A model generated the notes under the pieces. That model was not told where the DNA came from, did not search any database, and was given only the letters and a program-made list of their open reading frames with translations. Shown here piece after piece: positions 9,370 through 18,847 of a DNA stretch of 64,000 nucleotides. The position numbers and the translations under genes were made by a program. The DNA comes from [Clostridium] scindens ATCC 35704 (GTDB taxonomy: Bacteria; Bacillota; Clostridia; Lachnospirales; Lachnospiraceae): the NCBI RefSeq assembly GCF_004295125.1, contig NZ_CP036170.1, positions 3,536,501-3,600,500 on the forward strand, read 5' to 3'. Within the stretch, counting starts at the first letter, position 1, and each line of letters opens with the position of its first letter.

Positions 9370-10107
9370 CTATGCTTTCTCAATCAGTACGGTAAATCCT
9401 GTAGTCAACCTGCGCCGGATTCCGTCAAGCTTGCCGTAGCATTCCTTCTCATCACTCAGCTGGTTCCCCCATTCATCTGGAGAATACTGGCAGGTGAAGA
9501 GGGTGGAGGTCCCAAGGTCATCCCGAAGTTTTATGAGATGGTACAGGATCTTGATCCCTTCCTCGGAATATCGGCTGATAGCGAAGTCATCAATGAACAG
9601 CAGCTGAATCCGTGCATAGTACCTGATCCTCTTACGGTACTTGTTCAGATCTTCCTGCCGGTTGAGAACAATCAGTTCGTCCAGCAGATCGCTATAGTCT
9701 ACAAACTTACAGCGGTAATTACGCCTGCATGCTTCCACACAACAGGCAGACAGGAAATAGGACTTGCCAGCACCGGTGACTCCATAGATCCCCACATTCT
9801 GCCGGTTCTCAGCGAAGTGGAATTTCAGGACCTGTTCAACAGTGGCATCATTATAGATGCGCCCGTTACCGGTTTTTAGATTCTCCGCCACGGCCCCCTT
9901 ATTGATCAGGCTGCTGAGCCGCAGATTGGTTTCAAACCGCTTATTGAGGGTTTCTATGTATTGAGGCTCCAAGACCTCACGAAGGAACTGCAAAGCGGTA
10001 TAGCTGCCGAATTCAGGGCTTTCAGACAGTTCTGCGAAACGCTGGGCGGCTACCGGCAGGGATAGTGTGTCCAACATCTCATAAATATCGGTAGTCTCAT
10101 TCTTCAT
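9370..10107 (-). CDS. istB: IstB-like helper ATPase of the second IS21-type element
   Basis: The protein has 245 residues. The AAA+ core shows Walker A GVTGAGKS and Walker B LLFIDDFA, followed by the arginine-rich C-terminus DGIRRRLTTGFTVLIEKA. It differs clearly from the IstB of the 2,921-bp element and belongs to another IS21 subgroup. It appears intact, but its partner istA lacks the catalytic domain, so the element cannot move by itself. Confidence 0.9.
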   Translation of the reverse strand: MKNETTDIYEMLDTLSLPVAAQRFAELSESPEFGSYTALQFLREVLEPQYIETLNKRFETNLRLSSLINKGAVAENLKTGNGRIYNDATVEQVLKFHFAENRQNVGIYGVTGAGKSYFLSACCVEACRRNYRCKFVDYSDLLDELIVLNRQEDLNKYRKRIRYYARIQLLFIDDFAISRYSEEGIKILYHLIKLRDDLGTSTLFTCQYSPDEWGNQLSDEKECYGKLDGIRRRLTTGFTVLIEKA

Positions 10108-10695
10108 GACCGGCCTCCGTTTCCTGACGCTTCAGCAGGTTCTTAAGGGAATACTTGCTGTCGTCATCTTTGTAAGTACCGGATACGGCTATTGCAGCAT
10201 CTTCGTTGGGTTTGCTCTGTGACGTTGTACTCTGCGATGGCTCCTTATGGTAAGTTGAGATTGTGTTACAGATATAGGAATAGTTGCATTTCCCAGCCAA
10301 AACGGCGTCTTTACAGCAACGTTCCAGGGCTTCCGGCGAGTACTTTTCCGCATACCGCAGAATCCCAAAGCAGCTTCGGAATGACTGCACCGGATAAGCG
10401 TATTTCCGAATGACGGCATCGATCAATGCACGGGTGCTGGGGCCGATAGCAGACGCTTTCTGCTGGAAATAAGGCACAGTCCAATAGCCATAGTCTTTGT
10501 ATTCGGCGGGCATATCCGAAGGGATGATCACCCAGTCTTTCGGTGTATAGCTGCGCTTATGTGTCCGGATGAGGTCACCCTGTTTATTATAGACATAAAT
10601 TTCTTTTTCGCCTGCCCGGATCTCAAGTTCCTGTCGAAGATATTTCCGGGGCATGCTATAATGGACCTTGTCGAAGGTGAAGGAGAAATCTTGTG
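10097..10695 (-). pseudogene. istA: IstA C-terminal fragment (second IS21-type element)
   Basis: The reading frame is open from the IS junction at 10695 and joins in frame to MPRKYLRQELEIRAGEKEIY at 10654. That segment is the Mu-transposase-like beta domain and C-terminal tail of an IS21 IstA. The N-terminal helix-turn-helix and the whole DDE core are missing, removed at the border of IS21 copy 2. An ATG at 10654 could give a 185-residue product, but this would be only a remnant. Confidence 0.88.
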
Positions 10696-10931
10696 TGTTT
10701 ATTGTAAAATAGAATTACCGAAAGTTGCAAACGGGAATTGGAGAATGTTGCATCTCCAAATTGGAGAAAGTTGCAAGGCATTCGCTAGAAGCGCTCAGGA
10801 ACGGTGTAGCGCTTGAGTGGCAGCCACCAAGTATGAGCATTCCCATGAAAAGATCCATTGCAGGTATATCCAAAAACCATTAACCTTATCTTTATTGTAG
10901 TCCAAACAATAAAGACAAGGAGGAAAGGAGA

Positions 10932-12476
10932 ATGTCAACTACAATGGATCAGATACATCATATCAGAGATATGTTCTACCGGCAAGATAAGAACATTTCT
11001 GAAATCGCATCTGAGACCGGCCTTAACTGGAAAACGGTCAAAAAATATGTGGATATGGAGGACTTTAACAATCCATCTCCCAAACCTGCATCATCAGAGG
11101 TTCACGAATCCAAGCTTGACCCATTCAAACCTTTGATTGATGAATGGCTGCAGGCAGACAAGCTTGCACCAAGAAAGCAACGGCATACAGCCAAAAGAGT
11201 ATTTAAACGCCTCAAGGATGAAGCAGATGGTTTCGGCTGCAGTTATCGGCTTGTTGCCTTATACGTCAAACAGAAGAAAGAGGAACTACGGCTAAAAAGA
11301 ACCGATGGCTATATCCCTCTTAATCATCATCCCGGCGAAGCCCAGTCAGACTTTGGAACAGCCGATTTTTATGAAAATGACAGGCTTCATCACGAGGCTA
11401 AGTACCTTGTGCTCAGTTTTCCCTACAGTAACGGAGGTTTCCTCCAGCTTAATTATGGCGAAAACATGGAATGTCTTCTGGAAGGACTGGTTGCCATATT
11501 TGAGCACATCGGTGGTGTTCCCACGGAAATCTGGTTTGACAATACCAGAACCATTGTTACCGAAATCATCAAAGGTGGCGGGCGTAATGTAACAGAGCGG
11601 TTTCAACGCTTTTGTGAACACTACCGCATTAAGCCGGTTTTTATGAATCCTGAATCCGGATGGGAAAAAGGAAACGTGGAAAACAAGGTTGGCTACCTGC
11701 GCCGCAACGAACTTGTACCGGTACCCCGCTTTGATGATCTTGTGAAAGAAAACAAGCATCTTCTGGATCGTTGTGAAATCGATATGCAGCGTGAGCACTA
11801 TGATGACGATGATGACCGCTTTATCAGTAAACTGTTTGAAGAAGATAAGGCTCGTTTACTGCCGCTTCCTTCCGTTCCGTTTGATACGGCACTTTACACA
11901 ACGGCAACAACGGATAAATATGGAAAGTTTACTCTTGACGCAGGAAAGCACCGTTATTCTGCTTCACCGGCTTTCTGTGAGTCCATTGTAAATCTCAAGA
12001 TTACATCCTCTGATGTGATTGTCATGGACAAAGATATGCACGAAGTGGTGCGTCATAAGCGCCTTTACGGCAATGAACATGAAAGAATGGACTGGCTGCC
12101 ATACCTTACATATATCGCCAGGAAACCCCGTTCTCTTCGAAACAGCGGCATATATGACATGATGCCACAAACCATGCAGATATACATGGATAACTGCGAA
12201 AGCAAGGAACGCGGACGTGTCCTGAAGGTGCTTGCAGAACTTACGGAAAGAACCGGGTTTGCTAGTGCTGTCAGAACAGTTGACGAAGCAGTCCGGCTGA
12301 ATGCCACAGATCCGGACAGTCTGCAGAGCCTTTACAGGCGAACCTATGCAGATGTACCGCTTCTGCCTCCGCTTGAAAACAAAGTTTTACTGCCACAGCA
12401 GAAGGTCATTCCGTTCAGAAATGATCTGAAAATGCTGGATGCCGCCCTTAAGAAGGGAGGTGTCTCAAATGGCTGA
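10932..12476 (+). CDS. istA: IS21-family transposase IstA (copy 2)
   Basis: The 514-residue protein is identical to the copy-1 IstA, with the same AAGGAGGAAAGGAG ribosome binding site, helix-turn-helix and DDE core. It is intact. Two full-length identical transposases in inverted orientation mean this region can mobilise or rearrange the 2.3-kb segment between them. Confidence 0.95.
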   Translation: MSTTMDQIHHIRDMFYRQDKNISEIASETGLNWKTVKKYVDMEDFNNPSPKPASSEVHESKLDPFKPLIDEWLQADKLAPRKQRHTAKRVFKRLKDEADGFGCSYRLVALYVKQKKEELRLKRTDGYIPLNHHPGEAQSDFGTADFYENDRLHHEAKYLVLSFPYSNGGFLQLNYGENMECLLEGLVAIFEHIGGVPTEIWFDNTRTIVTEIIKGGGRNVTERFQRFCEHYRIKPVFMNPESGWEKGNVENKVGYLRRNELVPVPRFDDLVKENKHLLDRCEIDMQREHYDDDDDRFISKLFEEDKARLLPLPSVPFDTALYTTATTDKYGKFTLDAGKHRYSASPAFCESIVNLKITSSDVIVMDKDMHEVVRHKRLYGNEHERMDWLPYLTYIARKPRSLRNSGIYDMMPQTMQIYMDNCESKERGRVLKVLAELTERTGFASAVRTVDEAVRLNATDPDSLQSLYRRTYADVPLLPPLENKVLLPQQKVIPFRNDLKMLDAALKKGGVSNG

Positions 12477-13242
12477 TATAGAAAAATCCATTGCAGCATG
12501 CTGCAAACAGCTCAAGCTGTCCACGAACTTTGCAGGACAGGCTTTCGAGCAGAAAGGAGACACACCGCAGGAATACCTTTTAAACCTCCTGACAAACGAA
12601 ATTGAATACCGTACAGCAAAAAGGAAGAGCAAGTTCCTCAATACCGCCGGCTTCCCACGTAGATACCGCGTGGAGGAATTCAGGGCAGATGAGATAGATT
12701 TCCCGGAAGACGTCAGCTTCCAAAGCCTGTTAGACCTGGAGTTTTATCATACAGGAAAAAATGTCATCATGTATGGAGGAACAGGAACCGGTAAAACAAT
12801 GCTTTCCATTCTGATTGGAATGTCTGCATGTAATCAGGAAATTCCGGTAAGATTCTACCGCACTGCCGGACTTATCAATCTCTTTTCCGAGAGTCAGAGC
12901 AGCGGAAAGCTTACTGCACTGAAAAAGAAGCTTAACAGTGCCCGGATACTGATTCTGGATGAATTCGGATATGTTCCGTATGACCGCACCGGTTCACAGC
13001 TTCTGTTTGATTATCTTTCTGAGATACACGAGCAGAAATCGGTGATTTTAAACACGAATCTTGAATTCTCACAGTGGGTGAACGTTCTTTATGACCAACG
13101 GATGACAACAGCACTGATTGGCAGGCTCACCCACCATGTGGAACTGATTCTGTTCCCGGGGATCAATAATCGGTTACGTGAATCAAGCATCAATGCAACT
13201 CTTTCAAGAATCAGCAGTCAGGAGGCAGGTAACAATGGCTAA
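12469..13242 (+). CDS. istB: IS21-family helper ATPase IstB (copy 2)
   Basis: The 257-residue protein is identical to the copy-1 IstB (Walker A GGTGTGKT, Walker B ILILDEFGY). The start ATG at 12469 overlaps the istA stop and has GGGAGG upstream. Confidence 0.93.
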   Translation: MADIEKSIAACCKQLKLSTNFAGQAFEQKGDTPQEYLLNLLTNEIEYRTAKRKSKFLNTAGFPRRYRVEEFRADEIDFPEDVSFQSLLDLEFYHTGKNVIMYGGTGTGKTMLSILIGMSACNQEIPVRFYRTAGLINLFSESQSSGKLTALKKKLNSARILILDEFGYVPYDRTGSQLLFDYLSEIHEQKSVILNTNLEFSQWVNVLYDQRMTTALIGRLTHHVELILFPGINNRLRESSINATLSRISSQEAGNNG

Positions 13243-13477
13243 AAATAAAAAAGTTATCAAAGAACAGAAAAAATATCAAAACCTTCAGGAACGCTATGAG
13301 GAGATGAATGATTATCTTCTTGATCTCATAGAAGATCACCGATGCGCAGAAGAAGATCTGAGATATCTAAATGATTTTATCCATTATAAAGAGCTGGATG
13401 AGGAGTTCCGCTATTTCAGGGAACATGCACATGAAGATGAAAACTCGGAACTTCCGTTTCCATATCTCACGCTATAA
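13235..13477 (+). CDS. Small third ORF of the IS21-family element (copy 2)
   Basis: The 80-residue charged helical protein is identical to the ORF in copy 1. Its start overlaps the istB stop by 8 bp with CAGGAGGCAGG upstream. The family is not recognised. Confidence 0.6.
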   Translation: MAKNKKVIKEQKKYQNLQERYEEMNDYLLDLIEDHRCAEEDLRYLNDFIHYKELDEEFRYFREHAHEDENSELPFPYLTL

Positions 13478-13616
13478 CAACTAAATATGGTCTGCAATGG
13501 CTATGTAGCTGGCAGAATAGCTGCCAGCCGAGGCCTTGCAACTTTCTCCAATTTGGAGATGCAACATTCTCCAAAAATATTTTGCATTTTTCTCCAAAAA
13601 GTGCTTGCAAAAAACA

Positions 13617-13755
13617 CCTTTGACCCGTCATCAACAAAAATAATTTCAAAGTCTATCTCGTTCATTTTTTTCATTATTCTCTTCATTTCATCGTAAAACA
13701 GTTTAACTGTTTTTTCTTCATTATAACTTGGAACAATTACACTGATACTATCCAT
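13617..13755 (-). pseudogene. GT2 glycosyltransferase, N-terminal fragment cut by IS21 copy 2
   Basis: Only 46 codons remain. They begin MDSISVIVPSYNEEKTV and reach IIFVDDGSK, the start of a GT2 (DPM1-like) fold with the first nucleotide-binding motif. The frame then runs into the IS21 end at 13616. The rest of the gene, including the catalytic DxD region, is not found elsewhere in the window. This marks a disrupted step in the polysaccharide locus. Confidence 0.88.
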
Positions 13756-13894
13756 ATTAATCTCTCCATATCTTGTTAATACTTATTTTATTTATTATAA
13801 GTCATTCCCTCATCAAAAGCAATCCATAACAATACTCCATGATTTATAACAAAATTCGTTTCTATACCAATGTATAAAATCATTTATTATAATT

Positions 13895-13920
13895 CCCCCT
13901 TCCTAAGATTAGGAAGGGGG
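13895..13920 (-). terminator. Hairpin downstream of the DUF2304 gene
   Basis: CCCCCTTCCTAA and TTAGGAAGGGGG form a 12-bp perfect stem with a 2-base centre. It lies just after the 13939 stop codon on the minus strand. An AT-rich rather than pure U tract follows, so termination strength is uncertain. Confidence 0.55.
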
Positions 13921-13938
13921 ATCTCTTATTGGTCAATA

Positions 13939-14289
13939 TTAGTTCTCTTTTTTATCCTCTTTCTTTTTTTCATCCAATCCGATTCGCTGCGCTAGTTGCT
14001 TAATTCTAATCGACATTCTGGATATAGCAATTGTCAATATAAAAATAATGGCCAAAGAAAAACAAAATCCAAAAAAGAACAGCATGTTAACAGGATTAGC
14101 TATTCCCACTCTCGCTGCTAACCAAGTTATTAATCCCGGAAAGCAATCTAATATTAAAATCCCGCCTCCTACTAATAACCATGCTAATGCATATCTAAGT
14201 TCCAATCTCTTTTTTCTGATCATATTAATAATTATGCCCAAGGCTATTATAATCAGTATCGCTATAATAATTTGTATTTTAATAGTCAT
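13939..14289 (-). CDS. DUF2304 small membrane protein (GacJ-like)
   Basis: The protein has 116 residues with TTAGGAGAG before ATG. It has three predicted membrane segments (about 5-22, 33-55 and 67-90) and a charged, Lys-rich cytoplasmic tail. Its size, topology and position directly after a DPM1-like GT2 gene match the DUF2304 family. In streptococci the related GacJ binds the GT2 GacI and boosts synthesis of a lipid-linked sugar. A similar partner role for the neighbour at 14298 is inferred. Confidence 0.72.
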   Translation of the reverse strand: MTIKIQIIIAILIIIALGIIINMIRKKRLELRYALAWLLVGGGILILDCFPGLITWLAARVGIANPVNMLFFFGFCFSLAIIFILTIAISRMSIRIKQLAQRIGLDEKKKEDKKEN

Positions 14290-14297
14290 AATCTCTC

Positions 14298-14990
14298 CTA
14301 ATATTTTCTAATTCTTTCAATTAGCAATGCCAGCGTAACTTTTACCATATAATAAACTGATTTTCTAAACGAAATAGAAGATTTGCCACCTTCTCTTTCC
14401 TTCATTACAACTGGTATTTCTTTTACATTGTATCCTCTTCTTAATATAGCAACTACAGACTCTGGCTCTGGGTAGTCCCTTGGATAATCTTTGGCAAACA
14501 GTGCTATTACTCTTTTCCCTGCCATCCGAAGTCCAGAAGTCGGATCCGTTATAGTTTTCCCTGTTAATAGTCTAATAAGCAGAGAAAAAAATTTGATTCC
14601 TATTCTTCTGGTTATAGATGATTGAAAACCTTTTTTTTCTATAAATCTAGAACCTATGACCATATCTAATCGATGATTTAGTAAATATTCAGCCATAGTT
14701 TCAAGAAACTCTGGATTATGTTGTCCATCGCCATCTACCTGAACAGCAACATCATAATTATTTTCATATGCATATAAGTATCCTGTTTGTACCGCACCGC
14801 CAATTCCAAGATTAATTGGAAGATTTATTATATTATACCTATTTTGTTCACAAATTTCTTTTGTACAATCCACTGAACAATCATTAATAATTATATAATC
14901 GAACCCTTTAACCTCTCTTTTTATTGATTCTATCGTATTCACTATATTTTGTTCTTCATTATATGCAGGGATTATGATTAATCGTTTCAC
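14298..14990 (-). CDS. DPM1-like GT2 glycosyltransferase (polyprenyl-phosphate sugar synthase type)
   Basis: The protein has 230 residues; it starts with GTG at 14990 preceded by TTAGGAGAC. The GT2 fold shows LIIIPAYNEEQN at the N-terminus, an acidic QVDGDGQHNPE motif (DxD equivalent), and the DPTSGLRMAGK segment typical of DPM1-like enzymes that load a sugar onto undecaprenyl phosphate. There is no C-terminal membrane anchor, consistent with reliance on the adjacent DUF2304 membrane protein, which starts 8 bp downstream. It is likely to provide a lipid-linked sugar for side-chain addition outside the membrane. Confidence 0.85.
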   Translation of the reverse strand: MKRLIIIPAYNEEQNIVNTIESIKREVKGFDYIIINDCSVDCTKEICEQNRYNIINLPINLGIGGAVQTGYLYAYENNYDVAVQVDGDGQHNPEFLETMAEYLLNHRLDMVIGSRFIEKKGFQSSITRRIGIKFFSLLIRLLTGKTITDPTSGLRMAGKRVIALFAKDYPRDYPEPESVVAILRRGYNVKEIPVVMKEREGGKSSISFRKSVYYMVKVTLALLIERIRKY

Positions 14991-15058
14991 TCTTATGTCT
15001 CCTAAACTGCTTACGCCTTTTTCAATTTACGCTTTTTTCTTTTTTATTTCATCACTAA

Positions 15059-16639
15059 TTAAACTTCATCCAAATTATATCCAGGTGCTTGTAGAGATAG
15101 ATTAATATTGTAATAGTCATCTTTTTCACAGTTCCAATTAAGCAAATTTATATCAGATTTACAAGTATATGCACAAACTTTAGGTTCAAAAATTATTTTT
15201 TTTCCTAATCCCCTTATCAGTTTACATAATGCTATTTCATTTTCCAAATAAATATAATCCAATAAGTTAAAAATCGAAGTTGGCAACATCATAAAATCTT
15301 TTGTAACCGCACACACTTCTTGCCTTAACTCTTCTTGATGAAAATAACCGTACCTTTCTCTAGGAAATCCGAAAAAAGCATATTTATCCATGCCAAGTAC
15401 TATTCCAGCATGATATATGGTCTCATTATTCTTAAATAATTTAGCACCAACAGCTCCCACATTATTTCTTTGACAAACTGCCAGCATAGATTCTAGCCAC
15501 TTTTCACTTACTATTTTTACCGAACTATCTATCAGAACAATGTATTCCCCATCTATCTTTCTTTGTAGCATTTCATCTAATCTATTTACTACTATTATAC
15601 TGTAATTGGGATATTGACAAGTATTTTTAATAGCTTTAATGCATTTTTGTAATTGCTTGCTTTTACTGTTATTTTTTATTACAACAATAACAACTTTATC
15701 AAATGCAACCAATTTATACTGTGTATGATAAAATCCATAATGCATAGTACTTTTGACTACCGCCTTCTCCTGACACCTATACAAATGTGCCTCAATTGCC
15801 TTTTTCCCAGATATATAAGCATACGCTTTACTTTCTGGATTTGATGCTGTTGAATCTTTATGTGTCCTCCAGTGATATAAAGGTATTGGCACGTGCTCTA
15901 CACTATTAGCTGATTCAATGCAACGAAATATAAAATCATAGTCCTGGGCGCCATCAAATTCTTTTCTGAATCCTTTAACAATATTTAAAATTCTTCTACT
16001 GACTATAAAAAAATGACATATATAATTATTTTGCCTTAATAATTCTAAGTTGAAATCAGGTTTGAAATGAGGATCAAAAAATCTTGATCCTTCCCAAGAC
16101 ACTTTATCCTCATCTGTATATATTACTTCTGATTTGTTAACATTAATTGCCTTAACAATCTCAAATAATGCTACAGATTCTAAAAAATCGTCATGATCAA
16201 GTAATGCTATATATTCACCTGTAGACATTTCTATGGCTGCATTTGTATTATCCGAAATTCCACCATTAATTTCTAACTTTTTAAACTTTATCCTTGCATC
16301 AGTTACATAAGAACTTACGACATTAGCAACTTTATCGTCTTCACTCCCATCTGCAATGCATAATTCCCAATTTGAATATGTTTGTCTGCTTACTGACTCT
16401 ATCATTTCCCTCAAAAATTTTTCTGGGGTATGGTAAGTTGGAACAATAATACTAACTTTAGGCCTATAAGAAAAAACACTATTTACTAACTTATCATATT
16501 CTTTTTGGTCTAACTTATGCTTCTCTCTCCACTTTTCATAATCTATTGATTTCTCCGGATATTTTCTAAATAATTTAAAAAGCATTAATTTTAGTCCATA
16601 TTGGCTATAAAACTTAAACACCTTTCTTAAAAAATTCAT
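15059..16639 (-). CDS. GT2 family glycosyltransferase
   Basis: The preferred start is ATG at 16639, with GAGG 7 bp upstream, giving 526 residues. A basic N-terminal helix is followed by a GT2 domain (about 60-290) with VSIIVPTYHTPEKFL, a nucleotide-binding GSEDD segment and the catalytic YIALLDHDDFLE motif. The acceptor-side motif GAQDYDFIFR is also visible. A second, more divergent GT2-like domain fills the C-terminal half. It shares layout with the genes at 18848 and 22703, so these three probably build the repeat backbone. The substrate sugar cannot be read from sequence. Confidence 0.85.
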   Translation of the reverse strand: MNFLRKVFKFYSQYGLKLMLFKLFRKYPEKSIDYEKWREKHKLDQKEYDKLVNSVFSYRPKVSIIVPTYHTPEKFLREMIESVSRQTYSNWELCIADGSEDDKVANVVSSYVTDARIKFKKLEINGGISDNTNAAIEMSTGEYIALLDHDDFLESVALFEIVKAINVNKSEVIYTDEDKVSWEGSRFFDPHFKPDFNLELLRQNNYICHFFIVSRRILNIVKGFRKEFDGAQDYDFIFRCIESANSVEHVPIPLYHWRTHKDSTASNPESKAYAYISGKKAIEAHLYRCQEKAVVKSTMHYGFYHTQYKLVAFDKVVIVVIKNNSKSKQLQKCIKAIKNTCQYPNYSIIVVNRLDEMLQRKIDGEYIVLIDSSVKIVSEKWLESMLAVCQRNNVGAVGAKLFKNNETIYHAGIVLGMDKYAFFGFPRERYGYFHQEELRQEVCAVTKDFMMLPTSIFNLLDYIYLENEIALCKLIRGLGKKIIFEPKVCAYTCKSDINLLNWNCEKDDYYNINLSLQAPGYNLDEV

Positions 16640-16657
16640 TTTGTACCTCACATGAGT

Positions 16658-18835
16658 TTAATTACCTAAATACAATGCAATGACTTCATTTTTAATAGTC
16701 TCCCAATTTCTTTCTTCAGCAGTTTTTATTCCCCCTTCATAAAGCTTATCTCTTAGCGTCTCATCAGAGCACAATTGATTAATAGCTTCTATGGCTTTAT
16801 CAATCTCACCACAAGGATATAATAAACAATTATAATTATCAACTAAATATTCCTCATTTCCACCATTAGGTACAACAACAGCATATCCTCCTGTAGCCAT
16901 CATTTCCAATGGAGGATAGGAAAAACTCTCCAAATAACTTGTCTTCAAAAGTATATGGCATTGTCTATATACTTCTGGAACTTCACTATAAGGTATTTGA
17001 TGCAAAAACCTATCAACCCTATAATACGTTTTGGGATTAGAATTATAGGACATATACCATATTTCAAATTTATCAGGATCTAACTTGTCAACTATTTTGA
17101 AACTTTCATCTACATTTTTATAGTGAACTCCGCAATCACCTTCTATCAATATTCTTATCTTTCTGTTAAAATCTCTTTTAAAATGCTGAAACTGCTTTTT
17201 TTCAATTCCATTAGGAGCGTAGGAGGTTGGATGCCCATATTCTTCTTCAAGCCAATGTTTACACCACTTAGATATTGTTATATATTGAATGGGAACGATT
17301 GGATGATAACTTTGATTTGCCCTAATTCTTAAAACTTCACCAGGCCTGTAGAAATCTGTTTCGTAATTCTGAACCAGATAAAATCTTTTTTCAATATTAG
17401 CATATTCTTCAAGAAATTTTACTGTTGTCCACATCGTAGCAACGACTTTATCAAATCTCCCTTCCAGCATCTGTAAATTCTGCCCTATTACTGGTATTCT
17501 ACGTCCATCATTTTCATACCATTTTGTTTTATAATCAACATTCAACAATATAACATCCTGCCCTGCCTCTTGTAACAGTAGAGCATGTTTTAATGCTACC
17601 ATTATGCCTCCACTTATCTTCATTGATGGCAATACAAAGGCAATGTTTGGTGTTGTATATTTCCGAATAAAGGCGGCAAGTGGCCTTCCTGTGTAAATCG
17701 TTACACAATGCTTTTTGCAATAACAGTACGCATTATTAGCTATTCTCTCTCGTTGATCCTTATTACTAATTAAGTTTATTAGCCCCTCTTCCCATTCCTT
17801 TTCAGTTTCACAAAGAATTCCTGTTTCATTATGTGTAATCATATTTTTAAAGGCCCCTACGTTACTGGCTATGGTGGGTACCTTTACAAGAGCCGCTTCT
17901 ACCCATTTATTTTCTGATTTGGCTTCATTAAATATACTATTTTCAATTGGTGCCAAATTAATATCTATCTCTGAAATCAATTTAGGCAACTCTTTCCAGT
18001 CAACAAATGGATGTGCTATTATCTGTTCTTTTAAATCTAGCAATTCAGTAGGTAAATCTAAATCACCAACTATATGGAGTTGAACATTTTTATGGTTTTC
18101 CAATATGTTCCGTATTGCAGGAAGGATCATCCTAAAATCATCATTATGAGTTAAACTTCCACTAAAATAACCTATTCGTATATATTCTGAAGACTTCTTA
18201 TTTTCTATTGCTTCTTCAGATAATTTGCACATTATTTCAGATGCAGTATTCCTATTTATAAATACGTCTGCTACATAGTGACTTAATTCCTCTGCCAATC
18301 TCTGAGTAGTAGTTATTGCCGCATCACATAGTTTTAATGTTCTGCCCATGCGCATTACTCCATCATCATAGAGGCGCCTCTCATCTGAATTCATGGTATC
18401 CAGATATTTTATTGTATTTGTATACTTTGTATCAATAACTAAATCATCAATATCAAATAGTACTTTTTTATTTAAAGACTTAGCTAATGATATAAATTCT
18501 CCCACCATTTCAGTATATGGACATCTAAAAAATACAAACGTTCTATAGAATCTAACTTGATCCAACTGTAAATTAACATAATATATTTCATTGCTTGAAA
18601 TATTATTGGCATCTAATTGTTCCCTTTGATGAGTTACTCGATATCTTGCTGGATGAGGTACACTTTCATCACAGCCGTTTATAAATAGAACATCTTTATA
18701 TACTTTATATTTAGCGTCCTTTCCTGCAATTTTGCTAGCCTTAATAAAATTTTTAGTTTTTCTTGTAAAACTTGTTATTCCTTCATCTCTCAAGGTTTTA
18801 ATAGTCTTACTCGCTAATACTTTAATACCTGCCAT
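16658..18835 (-). CDS. Tandem GT-B glycosyltransferase, two GT4-like halves
   Basis: The protein has 725 residues; TTAGGAGG precedes the start. The N-terminal half (to about 375) is a GT4-like GT-B unit with LFDIDDLV, IGYFSGSLTHNDDF and a nucleotide-sugar loop around SENKWVEAALVKVP. The C-terminal half (about 395-725) begins a second GT-B fold with IAFVLPSMKISGG and ends with YLESFSYPPLEMMATGG, resembling WsaF-type rhamnosyltransferases. It is probably bifunctional, adding two residues to the growing chain in the cytoplasm. It lies between two long GT2 genes with short spacers. Confidence 0.82.
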   Translation of the reverse strand: MAGIKVLASKTIKTLRDEGITSFTRKTKNFIKASKIAGKDAKYKVYKDVLFINGCDESVPHPARYRVTHQREQLDANNISSNEIYYVNLQLDQVRFYRTFVFFRCPYTEMVGEFISLAKSLNKKVLFDIDDLVIDTKYTNTIKYLDTMNSDERRLYDDGVMRMGRTLKLCDAAITTTQRLAEELSHYVADVFINRNTASEIMCKLSEEAIENKKSSEYIRIGYFSGSLTHNDDFRMILPAIRNILENHKNVQLHIVGDLDLPTELLDLKEQIIAHPFVDWKELPKLISEIDINLAPIENSIFNEAKSENKWVEAALVKVPTIASNVGAFKNMITHNETGILCETEKEWEEGLINLISNKDQRERIANNAYCYCKKHCVTIYTGRPLAAFIRKYTTPNIAFVLPSMKISGGIMVALKHALLLQEAGQDVILLNVDYKTKWYENDGRRIPVIGQNLQMLEGRFDKVVATMWTTVKFLEEYANIEKRFYLVQNYETDFYRPGEVLRIRANQSYHPIVPIQYITISKWCKHWLEEEYGHPTSYAPNGIEKKQFQHFKRDFNRKIRILIEGDCGVHYKNVDESFKIVDKLDPDKFEIWYMSYNSNPKTYYRVDRFLHQIPYSEVPEVYRQCHILLKTSYLESFSYPPLEMMATGGYAVVVPNGGNEEYLVDNYNCLLYPCGEIDKAIEAINQLCSDETLRDKLYEGGIKTAEERNWETIKNEVIALYLGN

Positions 18836-18847
18836 AATGCCTCCTAA

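Larger units (their letters stand above)
9230..10695 (-). mobile_element. Second IS21-type element, 5'-truncated
   Basis: Its outer end begins TGCAAACAGCCACTTTC at 9230, immediately after the last base of the IS66 inverted repeat. Repeated CGGCCAG motifs (9258-9315) look like the multiple terminal binding sites of IS21-family ends. It carries a complete istB-like gene and only the 3' part of istA. The other end is replaced at 10696 by copy 2 of the first IS21 element. Confidence 0.8.
10696..13616 (+). mobile_element. IS21-family element, copy 2 (inverted relative to copy 1)
   Basis: The element runs from TGTTTATTGTAAAATAG at 10696 to GCTTGCAAAAAACA at 13616, exactly 2,921 bp like copy 1. Every stretch I compared is identical, coordinates mapping as 19098 minus the copy-1 position. 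The flanks do not match (tcttgtg left, cctttga right), so there is no target duplication. One side was probably lost by a deletion or recombination next to the element. The left junction truncates an istA and the right junction truncates a GT2 gene. Confidence 0.95.

Noticed and set aside
10689-13623. Target duplication around IS21 copy 2
   Set aside because: The 7-bp flanks are tcttgtg and cctttga and do not match, unlike copy 1.
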